The notes under the pieces are model-generated. The model did no database searches and was not told the DNA's origin. It saw only the letters and a program-made list of their open reading frames with translations. A stretch of 64,000 nucleotides of DNA, taken from positions 1 through 64,000 of the forward strand of contig NZ_AUWR01000018.1 of the NCBI RefSeq assembly GCF_000455125.1. The letters are read 5' to 3'. This DNA comes from Mycobacterium sp. UM_WGJ. Lineage in GTDB: Bacteria; Actinomycetota; Actinomycetes; Mycobacteriales; Mycobacteriaceae. A program made the position numbers and the translations under genes. Positions 18,936 through 27,913 of the stretch are shown here, in pieces; within the stretch, counting starts at the first letter, position 1; every line of letters starts with the position of its first letter.

Positions 18936-19391
18936 GTGATCGCCACGCGTCGCCGCTGGCGCGGCCGCGAAACCCGCGGGCCGCTGTTGCCGCCCACCGT
19001 TCCAGGCTGGCGCACCCGCGCCGAACGGTTCGACATGGCCGTGCTGGAGGCCTACGAGCCCATCGAGCAACGGTGGAAGCAACGGCTGACGGCGCTCGAT
19101 GTCGCGGTCGATGAGATCCCGCGGATCGCCGCCAAGGATCCCGACAGTGTGCAGTGGCCCCCAGAAGTGGTCGCGGACGGGCCAATTCCGCTGGCCCGTT
19201 TGATTCCCGCCGGGGTGGATGTGCGGGGAAATCCGACACGCGCCCGAATCTTGCTGTTCCGCAAGCCGATCGAGCAACGCGCAAACGACAGCACAGAGCT
19301 CGGTGATTTATTGCACGAGATCTTGGTGGCCCAAGTCGCCACCTATTTGGATGTCGAGCCCACCGTCATCGACCCGACGATCGACGACTAG
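18936..19391 (+). CDS. Metallopeptidase-family protein (Rv3259 family)
   Basis: The 151-residue protein corresponds to M. tuberculosis Rv3259, annotated as a small zincin-like metallopeptidase family member. Near the C-terminus is LLHEILVAQVATYLDVEP, where a zincin would have HExxH. Here the second His is replaced (HEILV), so proteolytic activity is doubtful. A TACCAT box ends eight bases before the GTG at 18936, consistent with a leaderless transcript. It is divergent from the DUF3499 gene and convergent with whiB2. Confidence 0.8.
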   Translation: MIATRRRWRGRETRGPLLPPTVPGWRTRAERFDMAVLEAYEPIEQRWKQRLTALDVAVDEIPRIAAKDPDSVQWPPEVVADGPIPLARLIPAGVDVRGNPTRARILLFRKPIEQRANDSTELGDLLHEILVAQVATYLDVEPTVIDPTIDD

Positions 19392-19424
19392 GACCGATCG
19401 GTCACACTCGTCGCAGAGCGGGAA

Positions 19425-19820
19425 TCAGATGATGCCGCGCTTGAGGCGGCGGCGCTCACGCTCGGAAAGCCCGCCCCAGATACCGAAACGCTCGTCGTGC
19501 GCCAAGGCGTACTCCAGGCACTCGCTGCGAACCGAGCATCGCTGGCAGATCTTCTTGGCCTCGCGAGTCGAACCGCCCTTCTCCGGAAAGAACGCCTCGG
19601 GGTCGGTCTGCGAGCACAGGGCACGGTCCTGCCACTGCTCATTGGTGGCCGTCGCGGGGTCGAACGGGTCGAACTCGTCGTAGTCCTCCGGCTCGGGAAC
19701 CAGACTCAGATGTGGTCGACTGGGCATCGCCTCCAGCCCGCTCGGCCCAGCCATTTCAGCCATTTCGGCACCGGCGTGCGATGCTCCTCCCATCACGCCC
19801 CAAAGGTGCTCATAGGACAT
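19425..19820 (-). CDS. whiB2: WhiB2 (WhmD) iron-sulfur regulator
   Basis: The 131-residue Wbl protein has four cluster-ligating Cys (ALC, then ICQRC and SEC), the GIWGG turn and the basic C-terminus RERRRLKRGII. It is the mycobacterial orthologue of WhiB, required for septation and cell division. ATG 19820 (MSYEH) has AGGAGG six bases upstream and gives a length close to M. smegmatis WhmD (about 129). The M. tuberculosis form is shorter at the N-terminus. The N-terminal 40 residues are variable and probably disordered. Confidence 0.96.
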   Translation of the reverse strand: MSYEHLWGVMGGASHAGAEMAEMAGPSGLEAMPSRPHLSLVPEPEDYDEFDPFDPATATNEQWQDRALCSQTDPEAFFPEKGGSTREAKKICQRCSVRSECLEYALAHDERFGIWGGLSERERRRLKRGII

Positions 19821-20165
19821 GCTCCGCCTCCTCACCTGTAGCGCGATCCTGATATGTCGGCCGAATCCAAGATATTGACCATCTCGATTCGAACATGTGA
19901 TCGAATCTCGGTCTGCGGCACCGAAATCGGCTGGCCAACCGGGAAATGACACTAGTGTGATTAGACACGGGTTGATCAGCCCGGTCAAGCTGATTGGCCA
20001 AATTCCTTACCATCTCGTGATCGATTTCCAACGTGTCCGAGACCGGCGAGTCCCTGTCATCTACCCCACACCCGCGTCTCGGCGTGTCTTACCGTGCCCC
20101 CGATGCAGCGACGACGGCGGTCCGCCACACCGGCGGCGGCGGCGCCAAAGGTACTGTCGTGCGCT
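19821..20165. promoter_or_regulatory. Divergent whiB2/fbiA intergenic region
   Basis: These 345 bases contain no supported gene and must hold the promoters of whiB2 (leftward) and fbiA (rightward). A perfect 10-base palindrome ACACTAGTGT lies at 19949-19958 in a locally AT-richer stretch, a possible regulator site for whiB2. Just before fbiA, TACTGT (20152-20157) ends eight bases before the GTG start, a spacing expected for a -10 box of a nearly leaderless transcript. Confidence 0.5.
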
Positions 20166-21173
20166 GTGAAGGTCACCGTTCTCGTCGGAGGGGTCGGCGG
20201 CGCCCGATTCCTGCTCGGCGTCCAGAAACTACTGGGTCTGGGCCAATTCGCCGAATCCCCGGCTGACAACGGGGCCGACGCGCACGAGCTGACCGCGATC
20301 GTCAACGTCGGCGACGATGCCTGGATGCACGGTGTGCGCATCTGCCCCGATCTGGACACCTGCATGTACACCCTGGGCGGCGGCGTGGATGCCGAACGCG
20401 GCTGGGGGCATCGCGACGAAACCTGGCATGCCATGGAGGAGTTGGGCCGCTACGGAATGCAGCCCGACTGGTTCGGTCTCGGCGACCGCGACCTGGCCAC
20501 CCACCTGGTCCGCACCCAGTCGCTGCGCGCCGGTTACCCGCTGACCGAGGTGACTTCGGCGCTGTGCGAGCGCTGGCAGCCCGGCGCGCGACTGCTGCCG
20601 GTCACCAACGACAGTTGCGAAACCCACGTCGTCATCACCGATCCGGCCGACAACACCCAGCGCGCGATCCACTTTCAGGAGTGGTGGGTGCGCTACCGTG
20701 CCCAAGTTCCCACCCACGGGTTCGGCTTCGTGGGCGCAGAGAAGGCCACCGCCACAACCGAAGTCGTCGACGCCATCGCCGGCGCCGACATCGTGCTGCT
20801 GGCCCCCTCGAATCCGGTGGTCAGCATCGGCGCCATCCTGGCCGTTCCGGGTGTCCGCGCGGCCCTGCGCTCCACGGCGGCACCGGTCGTCGGCTACTCC
20901 CCGATCATCGCCGGAAAGCCGTTGCGCGGTATGGCCGATGTCTGCCTGAGCGTGATCGGCTTGGACTCCACCTCCCGAGCCGTCGGCGAGCACTACGGCG
21001 CCCGCAGCGGCACCGGGATCTTGGACTACTGGCTGGTGCACGAGGGCGAGTCCCCCGACACACCCGACATCGCCGGCGTCACCGTTCGCGCCGCCCCGCT
21101 GTTGATGACCGATCCGGCGGCCACGGCCCAAATGGTCCGCACCGGACTGGAGCTAGCGGGGGTGTCACCATAA
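20166..21173 (+). CDS. fbiA: FbiA, 2-phospho-L-lactate (PEP) transferase of F420 synthesis
   Basis: The 335-residue CofD-family enzyme joins the Fo deazaflavin with the activated phosphoenolpyruvate/lactyl group to give (dehydro)F420-0. The nucleotide-binding start [24 protein letters not shown] and [14 protein letters not shown] are characteristic. The GTG at 20166 matches the start of M. tuberculosis FbiA (331 residues). It overlaps the proposed fbiB start. The window also encodes a probable F420-dependent oxidoreductase at 53.6 kb. Confidence 0.95.
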   Translation: MKVTVLVGGVGGARFLLGVQKLLGLGQFAESPADNGADAHELTAIVNVGDDAWMHGVRICPDLDTCMYTLGGGVDAERGWGHRDETWHAMEELGRYGMQPDWFGLGDRDLATHLVRTQSLRAGYPLTEVTSALCERWQPGARLLPVTNDSCETHVVITDPADNTQRAIHFQEWWVRYRAQVPTHGFGFVGAEKATATTEVVDAIAGADIVLLAPSNPVVSIGAILAVPGVRAALRSTAAPVVGYSPIIAGKPLRGMADVCLSVIGLDSTSRAVGEHYGARSGTGILDYWLVHEGESPDTPDIAGVTVRAAPLLMTDPAATAQMVRTGLELAGVSP

Positions 21174-22519
21174 AGGGGCAGGGCGAGCACGGCAGCGCCG
21201 CCAAGGTCGAGATCCTGCCGGTGACCGGATTGGGCGAGTTCCGGCCCGGCGACGATCTCGCGTCCGTGCTGGCCCAGGCCGCACCGTGGCTGGCCGACGG
21301 CGACATCGTGGTCGTCACCAGCAAGGTGGTGTCCAAGTGCGAGGGCCGCATCGTGCCGGCGCCGCACGACGCCGAGGCGCGTGATGCGCTGCGCCGCCAA
21401 CTGGTCGAGGCCGAGGCGGTACGCGTACTGGCCCGCAAGGGCCGCACCTGGATCACCGAGAACCGCCTGGGACTGGTGCAGGCGGCCGCCGGTGTGGACG
21501 GCTCCAACGTCGGCTCCGACGAACTCGCGCTGTTGCCGGTCGATCCCGACGGCAGCGCCGCCGCGTTGCGCGCCGGACTGGCCGAGCGTCTGGGCGTCAG
21601 CGTGGCGGTGCTGATCACCGACACCATGGGCCGGGCCTGGCGCAACGGCCAGATCGACGTCGCGATCGGCGCGTCGGGCCTGTCGGTGCTCAACGGCTAC
21701 GCCGGGTCAGTCGACCGACACGGCAACGAATTGGTGGTCACCGAAGTCGCCGTCGCTGACGAACTCGCCGCGGCTGCCGACCTGGTGAAGGGCAAGCTCA
21801 CCGATATTCCGGTGGCGGTGGTGCGTGGCGTCAGCAGCCCCGACAACGGTTCCACCGCAGCAGCACTGGTGCGTTCCGGCTCCGAGGACCTGTTCTGGCT
21901 CGGGACCGCCGAGGCCATCGAGGCGGGACGCGGGCAGGCTCAGCTGCTGCGCCGCTCCGTGCGCAGGTTCGCCGGGGAACCCGTTCCGGCGCACCTGATC
22001 ACTGATGCCATGGCCGAGGCCCTGACCGCCCCGGCGCCGCATCACACCCGCCCGGTCCGGTTCGTGTGGCTGCAGACTCCGAGCGTGCGCACTCGGCTGC
22101 TCGATGCCATGGCACAGCAGTGGCGATCCGACTTGGCCGGCGACGGCAGATCGCCTGAGTCCATTGACGCCCGGGTCTCGCGTGGCCAGATCCTTTACGA
22201 CGCACCTGAAGTCGTCATCCCGATGATGGTGCCCGACGGCGCCCACCACTATCCGGACGCCGCCCGCACCGCCGCCGAGCACACCATGTTCACGGTCGCC
22301 GTCGGTGCCGCCGTCCAAGGCCTGTTGGTGGCGCTGGCGGTCCGTGGCGTAGGCAGCTGCTGGATCGGTTCGACCATCTTCACCCCCGAGTTGGTCCGCA
22401 CCGAACTGGATCTGCCGCCCGACTGGGAACCCCTGGGCGCCATCGCGATCGGCTACCCCACCGAGCCGCCCGAACCCCGCGAACCGGCCGACATCGGCGA
22501 CCTGCTGGTGCGGCGATGA
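21170..22519 (+). CDS. fbiB: FbiB, F420 gamma-glutamyl ligase with FMN domain
   Basis: The 449-residue bifunctional enzyme has an N-terminal CofE-like ligase domain ([40 protein letters not shown]) that adds glutamates. A C-terminal nitroreductase-like FMN domain (about residues 250-449) reduces dehydro-F420. The conserved N-terminal strand (VEILPVTGL) lies upstream of the first canonical start, GTG 21221. At the position matching the M. tuberculosis start there is ATA (21170) overlapping the fbiA stop as ATAA. I therefore extend the gene to ATA 21170, with the start uncertain. The identity is firm. Confidence 0.92.
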   Translation: MKGQGEHGSAAKVEILPVTGLGEFRPGDDLASVLAQAAPWLADGDIVVVTSKVVSKCEGRIVPAPHDAEARDALRRQLVEAEAVRVLARKGRTWITENRLGLVQAAAGVDGSNVGSDELALLPVDPDGSAAALRAGLAERLGVSVAVLITDTMGRAWRNGQIDVAIGASGLSVLNGYAGSVDRHGNELVVTEVAVADELAAAADLVKGKLTDIPVAVVRGVSSPDNGSTAAALVRSGSEDLFWLGTAEAIEAGRGQAQLLRRSVRRFAGEPVPAHLITDAMAEALTAPAPHHTRPVRFVWLQTPSVRTRLLDAMAQQWRSDLAGDGRSPESIDARVSRGQILYDAPEVVIPMMVPDGAHHYPDAARTAAEHTMFTVAVGAAVQGLLVALAVRGVGSCWIGSTIFTPELVRTELDLPPDWEPLGAIAIGYPTEPPEPREPADIGDLLVRR

Positions 22520-23049
22520 TTCTGCACGAGTCCGCTGTAACAACGCTGAGTGGTTGGACCGCACCAGATTCCGCGCAAGATTCGCTCCGGCATGCGGTGC
22601 TGGCGTTTCTGGCGGCCCGCCCCGACGCGTGCCGGCGCGAATGCGTTCCCGGCCACATCACCGCTTCCACCCTGGTGCTCGACCACACCGGTGAGCACGC
22701 GCTACTCACGCTGCACCCGCGGGTGGGCCGCTGGCTGCAGCTCGGAGGTCATTGCGAGGACACCGACGCCGACATCCGCGCAGCCGCGCTGCGCGAGGCC
22801 ACCGAGGAATCCGGCATCACCGGCCTGCGACTGGATCCGGCGCTGGCGGCCGTACACGTGCATCCGGTGACCTGCTCACTGGGTGTGCCGACCCGGCACC
22901 TGGACCTGCAATTCGTGGCGCATGCGCCCACGAACGCACAGATCGGGATCAGCGACGAGTCGCTTGCGCTGCGCTGGTGGCCGGTCGACGGCCTACCGCC
23001 GGACACCGACGACGCCCTGGCGCATCTGGTGGCGCGGGCCGTCGGATAG
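22516..23049 (+). CDS. NUDIX hydrolase
   Basis: The 177-residue protein has a complete Nudix box, [20 protein letters not shown] followed by EESGI, matching GX5EX7REUXEEXGU. The fold runs from about residue 45 to 170. Nudix enzymes hydrolyse nucleoside diphosphates linked to another group. The substrate here cannot be predicted. The ATG overlaps the fbiB stop (ATGA), so it is translationally coupled to F420 synthesis. M. tuberculosis has an unrelated gene (Rv3263) after fbiB. Confidence 0.88.
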   Translation: MILHESAVTTLSGWTAPDSAQDSLRHAVLAFLAARPDACRRECVPGHITASTLVLDHTGEHALLTLHPRVGRWLQLGGHCEDTDADIRAAALREATEESGITGLRLDPALAAVHVHPVTCSLGVPTRHLDLQFVAHAPTNAQIGISDESLALRWWPVDGLPPDTDDALAHLVARAVG

Positions 23050-23059
23050 GCCCCCGGGC

Positions 23060-23416
23060 TCACTGGGAGTCGTTTACCCGCGTCCAGGGTTGGCAGTTCT
23101 GTGACTCGAAGGCCTTGACCGTGACGGGAATGCTCGCGTACATCGGGCCGATTGACGTGTTCGTCTGGACCACATGGTCCTTGGCCGCATCGGGTGTGCT
23201 GTAGGTGAACCAGGAACACATCGATTCCTGGGTCGGCACGTTGTTGATCCACACGCCGAAAGCCGAACCCGACCCACCGGTGTGATAGAGGCCCGGTGCG
23301 ATGTCGGTTCCGACCTGAAAGACCCCGTTACCGGGAATCGGGTCCAGCGGGTCTGCAGCGGCCGGCGCCGCCATGGCGACTGCGGCCAGGCACGCGACGA
23401 AGGCTCTGGTGAACAT
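23060..23416 (-). CDS. Small secreted protein
   Basis: The 118-residue protein starts with a clear Sec signal peptide (MFTRAFVACLAAVAMAAPAAA) with likely cleavage after AAA, then DP. The mature part is about 97 residues with two Cys that could form a disulfide, and contains VFQVGTDIAPGLYHT. This resembles a recurrent family of small exported mycobacterial proteins of unknown function. It is convergent with the Nudix gene (10 bases apart) and 90 bases upstream of manB on the same strand. Confidence 0.8.
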   Translation of the reverse strand: MFTRAFVACLAAVAMAAPAAADPLDPIPGNGVFQVGTDIAPGLYHTGGSGSAFGVWINNVPTQESMCSWFTYSTPDAAKDHVVQTNTSIGPMYASIPVTVKAFESQNCQPWTRVNDSQ

Positions 23417-23506
23417 GGTTATGACTATCCACCGTTGACTCGGCGTCCATGGCGGAAAAGCGCGAGATGGGTGCGCCGTTGAGCGCAGAGTCAGCGCGAA
23501 AACGGC

Positions 23507-24580
23507 TCAGACGTCGCTGGAGTAGCGGATCCCGCAGTCCGGGATCGACACCCCGGGCCACACCCGGGCCCCGCGCAGCAATTCGCAGCGCGCCCCGATG
23601 TCGGCGCCGTCGCCGATCACCCCGTCGCGAATCAACGCCCGCGGCCCGATGCGAGCGCCGAAGCCGATGATCGATCGTTCGATCACGCTGCCGGCCTCGA
23701 CTTTCACCCCGTCGAAGATCACCGCGCCGTCGAGGCGGGCACCCGGGCCGATCTCAGCACCCCGGCCCACGACGGTCCCGCCGATCAGCACCGCACCGGG
23801 CGCCACCGAGGCACCGTCGTGCACCAGTGCCTCACCGCGCTTGCCGCCCAGCGCCGGTGACGGCGCGATGCCGCGCACCAGGTCCGCCGAACCGCGTACG
23901 AAATCCTCCGGCGTGCCCATGTCGCGCCAATAGCTGGTGTCGACGTAGCCGCAGACCAACACGGCGTCGGCCAGCAGCGCGGGAAACACCTCGCGCTCCA
24001 CCGAAACCGGGCGGCCGCGCGGGATGCGGTCGATGACGCCGCGGGAGAGCACGTAGCAACCGGCGTTGATCTGGTCGGTCGGCGGGTCTTCGGTCTTCTC
24101 CAGGAATGCGGTGACCCGCCCGTCGTCGGTGGGCACGCAACCGAAGGCCCGTGGGTCGCCGACACGCACCAGGTGCAGGGTGGCCTCGGCGCCCTGCTCC
24201 CGGTGGTAGGCGTGCAGTTCGGTCAGATCAGCCCCGGACAGCACATCACCGTTGAACACCATCGCGGTGTCATGGCGCAGCTTGGGGGCGACGTTGGCGA
24301 TACCGCCGCCGGTGCCCAGCGGCTCATCCTCGGTCACGTAGTCGATCTGCAGGCCCAGCGCCGAGCCGTCGCCGAATTCCTCGGCGAACACCTCCGGCTT
24401 ATACGACGTGCTGAGGATGACGTGCTCGATGCCGGCGGCAGCGATCCGCGACAGCAGGTGCGTCAGGAAGGGCAGACCCGCGGTCGGCAGCATCGGCTTG
24501 GGGGCCGACAGCGTCAGCGGCCGCAGCCGGGTGCCCTTGCCGCCGACGAGGACCACCGCATCGAGTTGGCTCAGTGTCAC
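23507..24580 (-). CDS. manB: Mannose-1-phosphate guanylyltransferase
   Basis: The 357-residue sugar nucleotidyltransferase makes GDP-mannose. It has the N-terminal signature VVLVGGKGTRLRPLT, the Lys motif with SAPKPMLP, the metal-site Asp in VFNGDVLSG, and a C-terminal left-handed beta-helix of hexapeptide repeats (from about residue 255). It matches M. tuberculosis Rv3264c, which is named manB there although its role is that of ManC. The GTG start overlaps the wbbL stop (GTGA). Confidence 0.93.
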   Translation of the reverse strand: MTLSQLDAVVLVGGKGTRLRPLTLSAPKPMLPTAGLPFLTHLLSRIAAAGIEHVILSTSYKPEVFAEEFGDGSALGLQIDYVTEDEPLGTGGGIANVAPKLRHDTAMVFNGDVLSGADLTELHAYHREQGAEATLHLVRVGDPRAFGCVPTDDGRVTAFLEKTEDPPTDQINAGCYVLSRGVIDRIPRGRPVSVEREVFPALLADAVLVCGYVDTSYWRDMGTPEDFVRGSADLVRGIAPSPALGGKRGEALVHDGASVAPGAVLIGGTVVGRGAEIGPGARLDGAVIFDGVKVEAGSVIERSIIGFGARIGPRALIRDGVIGDGADIGARCELLRGARVWPGVSIPDCGIRYSSDV

Positions 24581-25464
24581 GGGTGTCCCTTCGTCAATTT
24601 GCGGCGGGCGTTGCGCACCGCCAGGTGTGAGCGCACCGCCAGCGCGCCGCGCATGCTCCAGCGCAACGGGGCCCGCCACCAGCCGGTGTGCCGGTCGGCG
24701 AGGTAGGTGTAGGTGCTGCGATGGTGCGCGGCCAGGTTGCGTGCGGGGTCCTTGCCGGTGGCGTGACCCTTCTGGTGCAACACCTCGGCCGTGGGCACGT
24801 AGACGTTGAGCCAACCGGCCTTGGCCAGCCGGTCGCCCAAGTCGACGTCCTCCATATAGAGGAAGTAGCGCTCGTCGAAGCCGCCGACCGCGTCGAACGC
24901 GGCCCGGCGCACCAGCAGGCAGGCGCCCGAGAGCCACCCGACCGGCCGTTCGCTGGGCTCCAGCCGTTCCTGCCGATAGGCGCGGGTCCACGGATTGTTG
25001 GGCCACACCGGACCGACCACCGCGTGCATGCCGCCGCGGATCAGGCTGGGCAGGTGGCGCGCCGAGGGATACACCGAACCGTCCGGCTCCCGGATCAACG
25101 GTCCCAGCGTCGCCGCCTGCGGCCACCGGGCCGCCGCATCCAGCAGGGCCTCGATGCTGCCCGGACCCCACTGCACATCGGGGTTGGCCACGATCAGAAA
25201 TTCGCTGCGCTCGCCGCCCTCGGCGTCCAGCAGAGCCACCCCGGCGTTGACCGCTCCGCCGTAGCCCAGGTTGGCCCCGGTATGCAGCAACTGCACGTTG
25301 GGATAGCGCTGCTCGGCCTCCTCCGGCGAGCCGTCGGTGGATCCGTTGTCGGCCATCACCACCCGCACCGGACGGTCGGTCGCCAGCGCCAGCGACGCCA
25401 GGAATCGGTCCAGATGCCATCCCGGCGAATAGGTCACCGTCACCACCGGTAGGGCCTCACTCAC
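24577..25464 (-). CDS. wbbL: WbbL rhamnosyltransferase
   Basis: The 295-residue GT2-family glycosyltransferase adds L-rhamnose from dTDP-rhamnose to GlcNAc-PP-decaprenol, forming the linker between peptidoglycan and arabinogalactan. The nucleotide-binding ADNGSTDGS, the DxD-like ANPDVQWGPGS, the acceptor-site GGFDERYFLYMEDVDLG and the C-terminal His region are visible. It starts with GTG at 25464, ten bases after rmlD, and matches the roughly 300-residue essential WbbL1 (Rv3265c). Confidence 0.94.
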   Translation of the reverse strand: MSEALPVVTVTYSPGWHLDRFLASLALATDRPVRVVMADNGSTDGSPEEAEQRYPNVQLLHTGANLGYGGAVNAGVALLDAEGGERSEFLIVANPDVQWGPGSIEALLDAAARWPQAATLGPLIREPDGSVYPSARHLPSLIRGGMHAVVGPVWPNNPWTRAYRQERLEPSERPVGWLSGACLLVRRAAFDAVGGFDERYFLYMEDVDLGDRLAKAGWLNVYVPTAEVLHQKGHATGKDPARNLAAHHRSTYTYLADRHTGWWRAPLRWSMRGALAVRSHLAVRNARRKLTKGHP

Positions 25465-25474
25465 GGCCTAGAGG

Positions 25475-26332
25475 TTATCTGGCCACGGCGGCGGACAATG
25501 CATCGCTCCACCGGCGCAGCGGTGCCAGGCCGGCCCGCGCCGACTCGTCGCCCGACAACGCGGAGTAGGCGGGACGGGCCGCCGGGCGCGGATGCACGGC
25601 ACTGCTGACCGGGTGCACCCGGTCCGGATCGGCGCCGACCGCGGCGAACACCGCGCGGGCCTGTTCGTAGCGGCTCGCGGCACCGGCGTTGGCGGCATGC
25701 AACACCCGAGCGCCCGGCGGCGAGGACGCCAGCGCCAGCAGTGCGTCGACGAGATCGCCGACATAGGTCGGGGATCCGATCTGGTCGTCGACCACCTCCA
25801 CGTCCGCGTCGCCCGCGGCCCGCTCGCGCATCACCGCGACGAAGTCCGAACCACCGGCGGCACCGGTGTAGACCCAGGCGGTGCGCACCACCAGGGCGTC
25901 CGGTGAAGCGGCCAGTACCGCGTTCTCACCGGCCAGTTTGGTGCTGCCGTAGACCGACAGTGGCCGGGTGGCGTCTGCCGGTTCGTACGGGCGCGGCGGG
26001 TTATCGCCGAAGTCGCCGTCGAAGACGTAGTCGGTGGAGATGTGGATCAGCCGCGCGCCGGCCCGAGTACAGGCGGTCGCAAGGTGGCCCGGTCCGGTCG
26101 CGTTGACGGCGTGGGCCCGCTCGGCATCGGTCTCGGCGGCGTCGACTTGGGTGTAGGCCGCACAGTTGATCAGCACGTCGTCGGGCCGCAGGTCCACGGC
26201 GTCCACGGCGGCGCCGTCGGTGATGTCGCATTGCGCCGATGTCAGCGCCAGCACGTCATGACCGGTCTCGGCGGCGCGTTTCGCCAGGAAAGTGCCGACT
26301 TGGCCGCCTGCGCCGGTGATCACAATCCGCAT
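25475..26332 (-). CDS. rmlD: dTDP-4-dehydrorhamnose reductase
   Basis: The 285-residue short-chain dehydrogenase-type enzyme performs the last step of dTDP-L-rhamnose synthesis. The NAD(P)-binding motif TGAGGQVGTFLA, STDYVFDG and the catalytic YGSTKLAGE (Tyr-x3-Lys) are present. ATG 26332 (MRIVITGAGG) is used. In-frame codons up to 26380 add an unlikely N-terminus. RmlD supplies the donor used by the adjacent WbbL. It is divergent from the LCP gene, with 98 bases between. Confidence 0.94.
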   Translation of the reverse strand: MRIVITGAGGQVGTFLAKRAAETGHDVLALTSAQCDITDGAAVDAVDLRPDDVLINCAAYTQVDAAETDAERAHAVNATGPGHLATACTRAGARLIHISTDYVFDGDFGDNPPRPYEPADATRPLSVYGSTKLAGENAVLAASPDALVVRTAWVYTGAAGGSDFVAVMRERAAGDADVEVVDDQIGSPTYVGDLVDALLALASSPPGARVLHAANAGAASRYEQARAVFAAVGADPDRVHPVSSAVHPRPAARPAYSALSGDESARAGLAPLRRWSDALSAAVAR

Positions 26333-26430
26333 GAGCGTCGAGCTTAAGCGGCGGCTCCAGCTTCGCTTGCGGGCTGCCACGCCGCGCTCGGCTACCGCCG
26401 ATACGGCAGTTACGCAAGTAATCTGAAGTG

Positions 26431-27903
26431 ATGCCTGCGCAACGTGTGGTTCGTGTGATTGCCACGGTGGCAGCCGTCGCCATCGTCCTGGGGACCGGGG
26501 TGGCCTGGAGCCAAGTCCGGTCGTTCGAGGACGGCATCTTCCACGTCTCGTCGCTGGCGCTGGGCAACGGCGGATCCGACGGCGCGGTCGACATCCTGCT
26601 GGTCGGGATGGACAGCCGCACCGACGCCCACGGCAATCCGCTGACGCCGGAAGAGCTGGCCGCGCTGCGCGTCGGCGACGACGAGGCCACCAACACCGAC
26701 ACCATCATCCTGGTCCGGATCCCCAACAGCGGGAAGTCGGCCACCGCGATCTCGATCCCCCGCGACTCCTACGTGGCGGCACCTGGGCTGGACAAGACCA
26801 AGATCAACGGCGTGTACGGGGCCACTCGGCTGGAGACCGCCGACGCGCTCGTCGAATCCGGGATGGATCCGATCCAGGCGCAGGCGCGCGGCACCGAGGC
26901 GGGCCGCGAGGCCCTGATCAAGACGGTGGCCGATCTGACCGGCGTCACCGTCGACCACTACGCCGAGATCGGACTGCTCGGGTTCGCGTTGATCACCGAT
27001 GCCCTCGGCGGCGTCGACGTCTGTCTCAAGGAGCCGGTGTATGAAGAGCTCTCCGGCGCGGACTTCCCGGCCGGCTGGCAGCGGCTGGGCGGCGCCCAGG
27101 CACTGAGCTTCGTCCGACAGCGCCACGAACTCCCGCACGGCGACCTGGACCGGGTCCGGCGTCAGCAGACGGTGATGGCGTCCCTGGCCCATCAGGTCAT
27201 CTCCGGCAAGACCCTGTCCAGTCCGGGCACCTTGTCGCGGCTGCAGGCCGCGGTACAGCGGTCGGTGGTGCTGTCGGAGGGCTGGGACGTGATCGACTTC
27301 GTCACCAAGGCCCAGGACCTGGCCGCGGGCAAGGTGGCGTTCGCCACGATCCCGGTGCTCGAGGAGGCCGGCTGGAGCGACGACGGTATGCAGAGCGTGG
27401 TCCGTGTCGATCCCGACCAGGTAGCTGACTGGGTGGCCGGGCTGCTGCACGATCAGGACGAGGGCAAGACCGAGCAACTGGCCTACAACCCGGAACAGAC
27501 CACCGCCAGCGTGCTCAACGACACCGACATCAACGGCCTGGCCGCCGCGGTTTCCGGGGTGCTCAACGCCAAGGGGTTCGGCACCGGGTCGGTCGGCAAC
27601 AACGAGTCCGGACACGTGCCCACCAGCCAGGTGCAGGCAGCGTCGGCTGACGACCCCGGCGCGCTGGCGGTGGCCAGGGACCTGGGCGGCTTGCCGGTGG
27701 TGTCCAACGAGTCAGTCCCGACCGGCTCGGTGCGCGTGGTGCTGGCCAACGACTACACCGGGCCCGGATCGGGCCTGGGCTCCGGGGGCGCCAGTGCGCA
27801 GGCGGCCGGCATCTTTAGCTACGACGACGACGAGGCGCCCCAAATCCCCGTTGCGTCACCGATTCTGACCGCGGGTTCCAACGACCCACAATGCGTGAAC
27901 TAA
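26431..27903 (+). CDS. lcp1: LytR-CpsA-Psr family cell-wall ligase
   Basis: The 490-residue membrane protein has one N-terminal hydrophobic anchor (about 8-30) and an LCP catalytic domain with DILLVGMDSR, TDTIILVRI, SIPRDSYV and KINGVYG. Clustered Arg residues (FVRQRHELPHGDLDRVRRQQ) bind pyrophosphate. A LytR C-terminal domain follows. Lcp1 (Rv3267) attaches arabinogalactan to peptidoglycan, fitting next to wbbL and rmlD. TAATCT (26419-26424) ends exactly seven bases before the ATG, pointing to a leaderless mRNA starting at 26431. A GTG directly in front (26428) is the alternative. Confidence 0.93.
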   Translation: MPAQRVVRVIATVAAVAIVLGTGVAWSQVRSFEDGIFHVSSLALGNGGSDGAVDILLVGMDSRTDAHGNPLTPEELAALRVGDDEATNTDTIILVRIPNSGKSATAISIPRDSYVAAPGLDKTKINGVYGATRLETADALVESGMDPIQAQARGTEAGREALIKTVADLTGVTVDHYAEIGLLGFALITDALGGVDVCLKEPVYEELSGADFPAGWQRLGGAQALSFVRQRHELPHGDLDRVRRQQTVMASLAHQVISGKTLSSPGTLSRLQAAVQRSVVLSEGWDVIDFVTKAQDLAAGKVAFATIPVLEEAGWSDDGMQSVVRVDPDQVADWVAGLLHDQDEGKTEQLAYNPEQTTASVLNDTDINGLAAAVSGVLNAKGFGTGSVGNNESGHVPTSQVQAASADDPGALAVARDLGGLPVVSNESVPTGSVRVVLANDYTGPGSGLGSGGASAQAAGIFSYDDDEAPQIPVASPILTAGSNDPQCVN

Positions 27904-27913
27904 CGTCGCTGAG

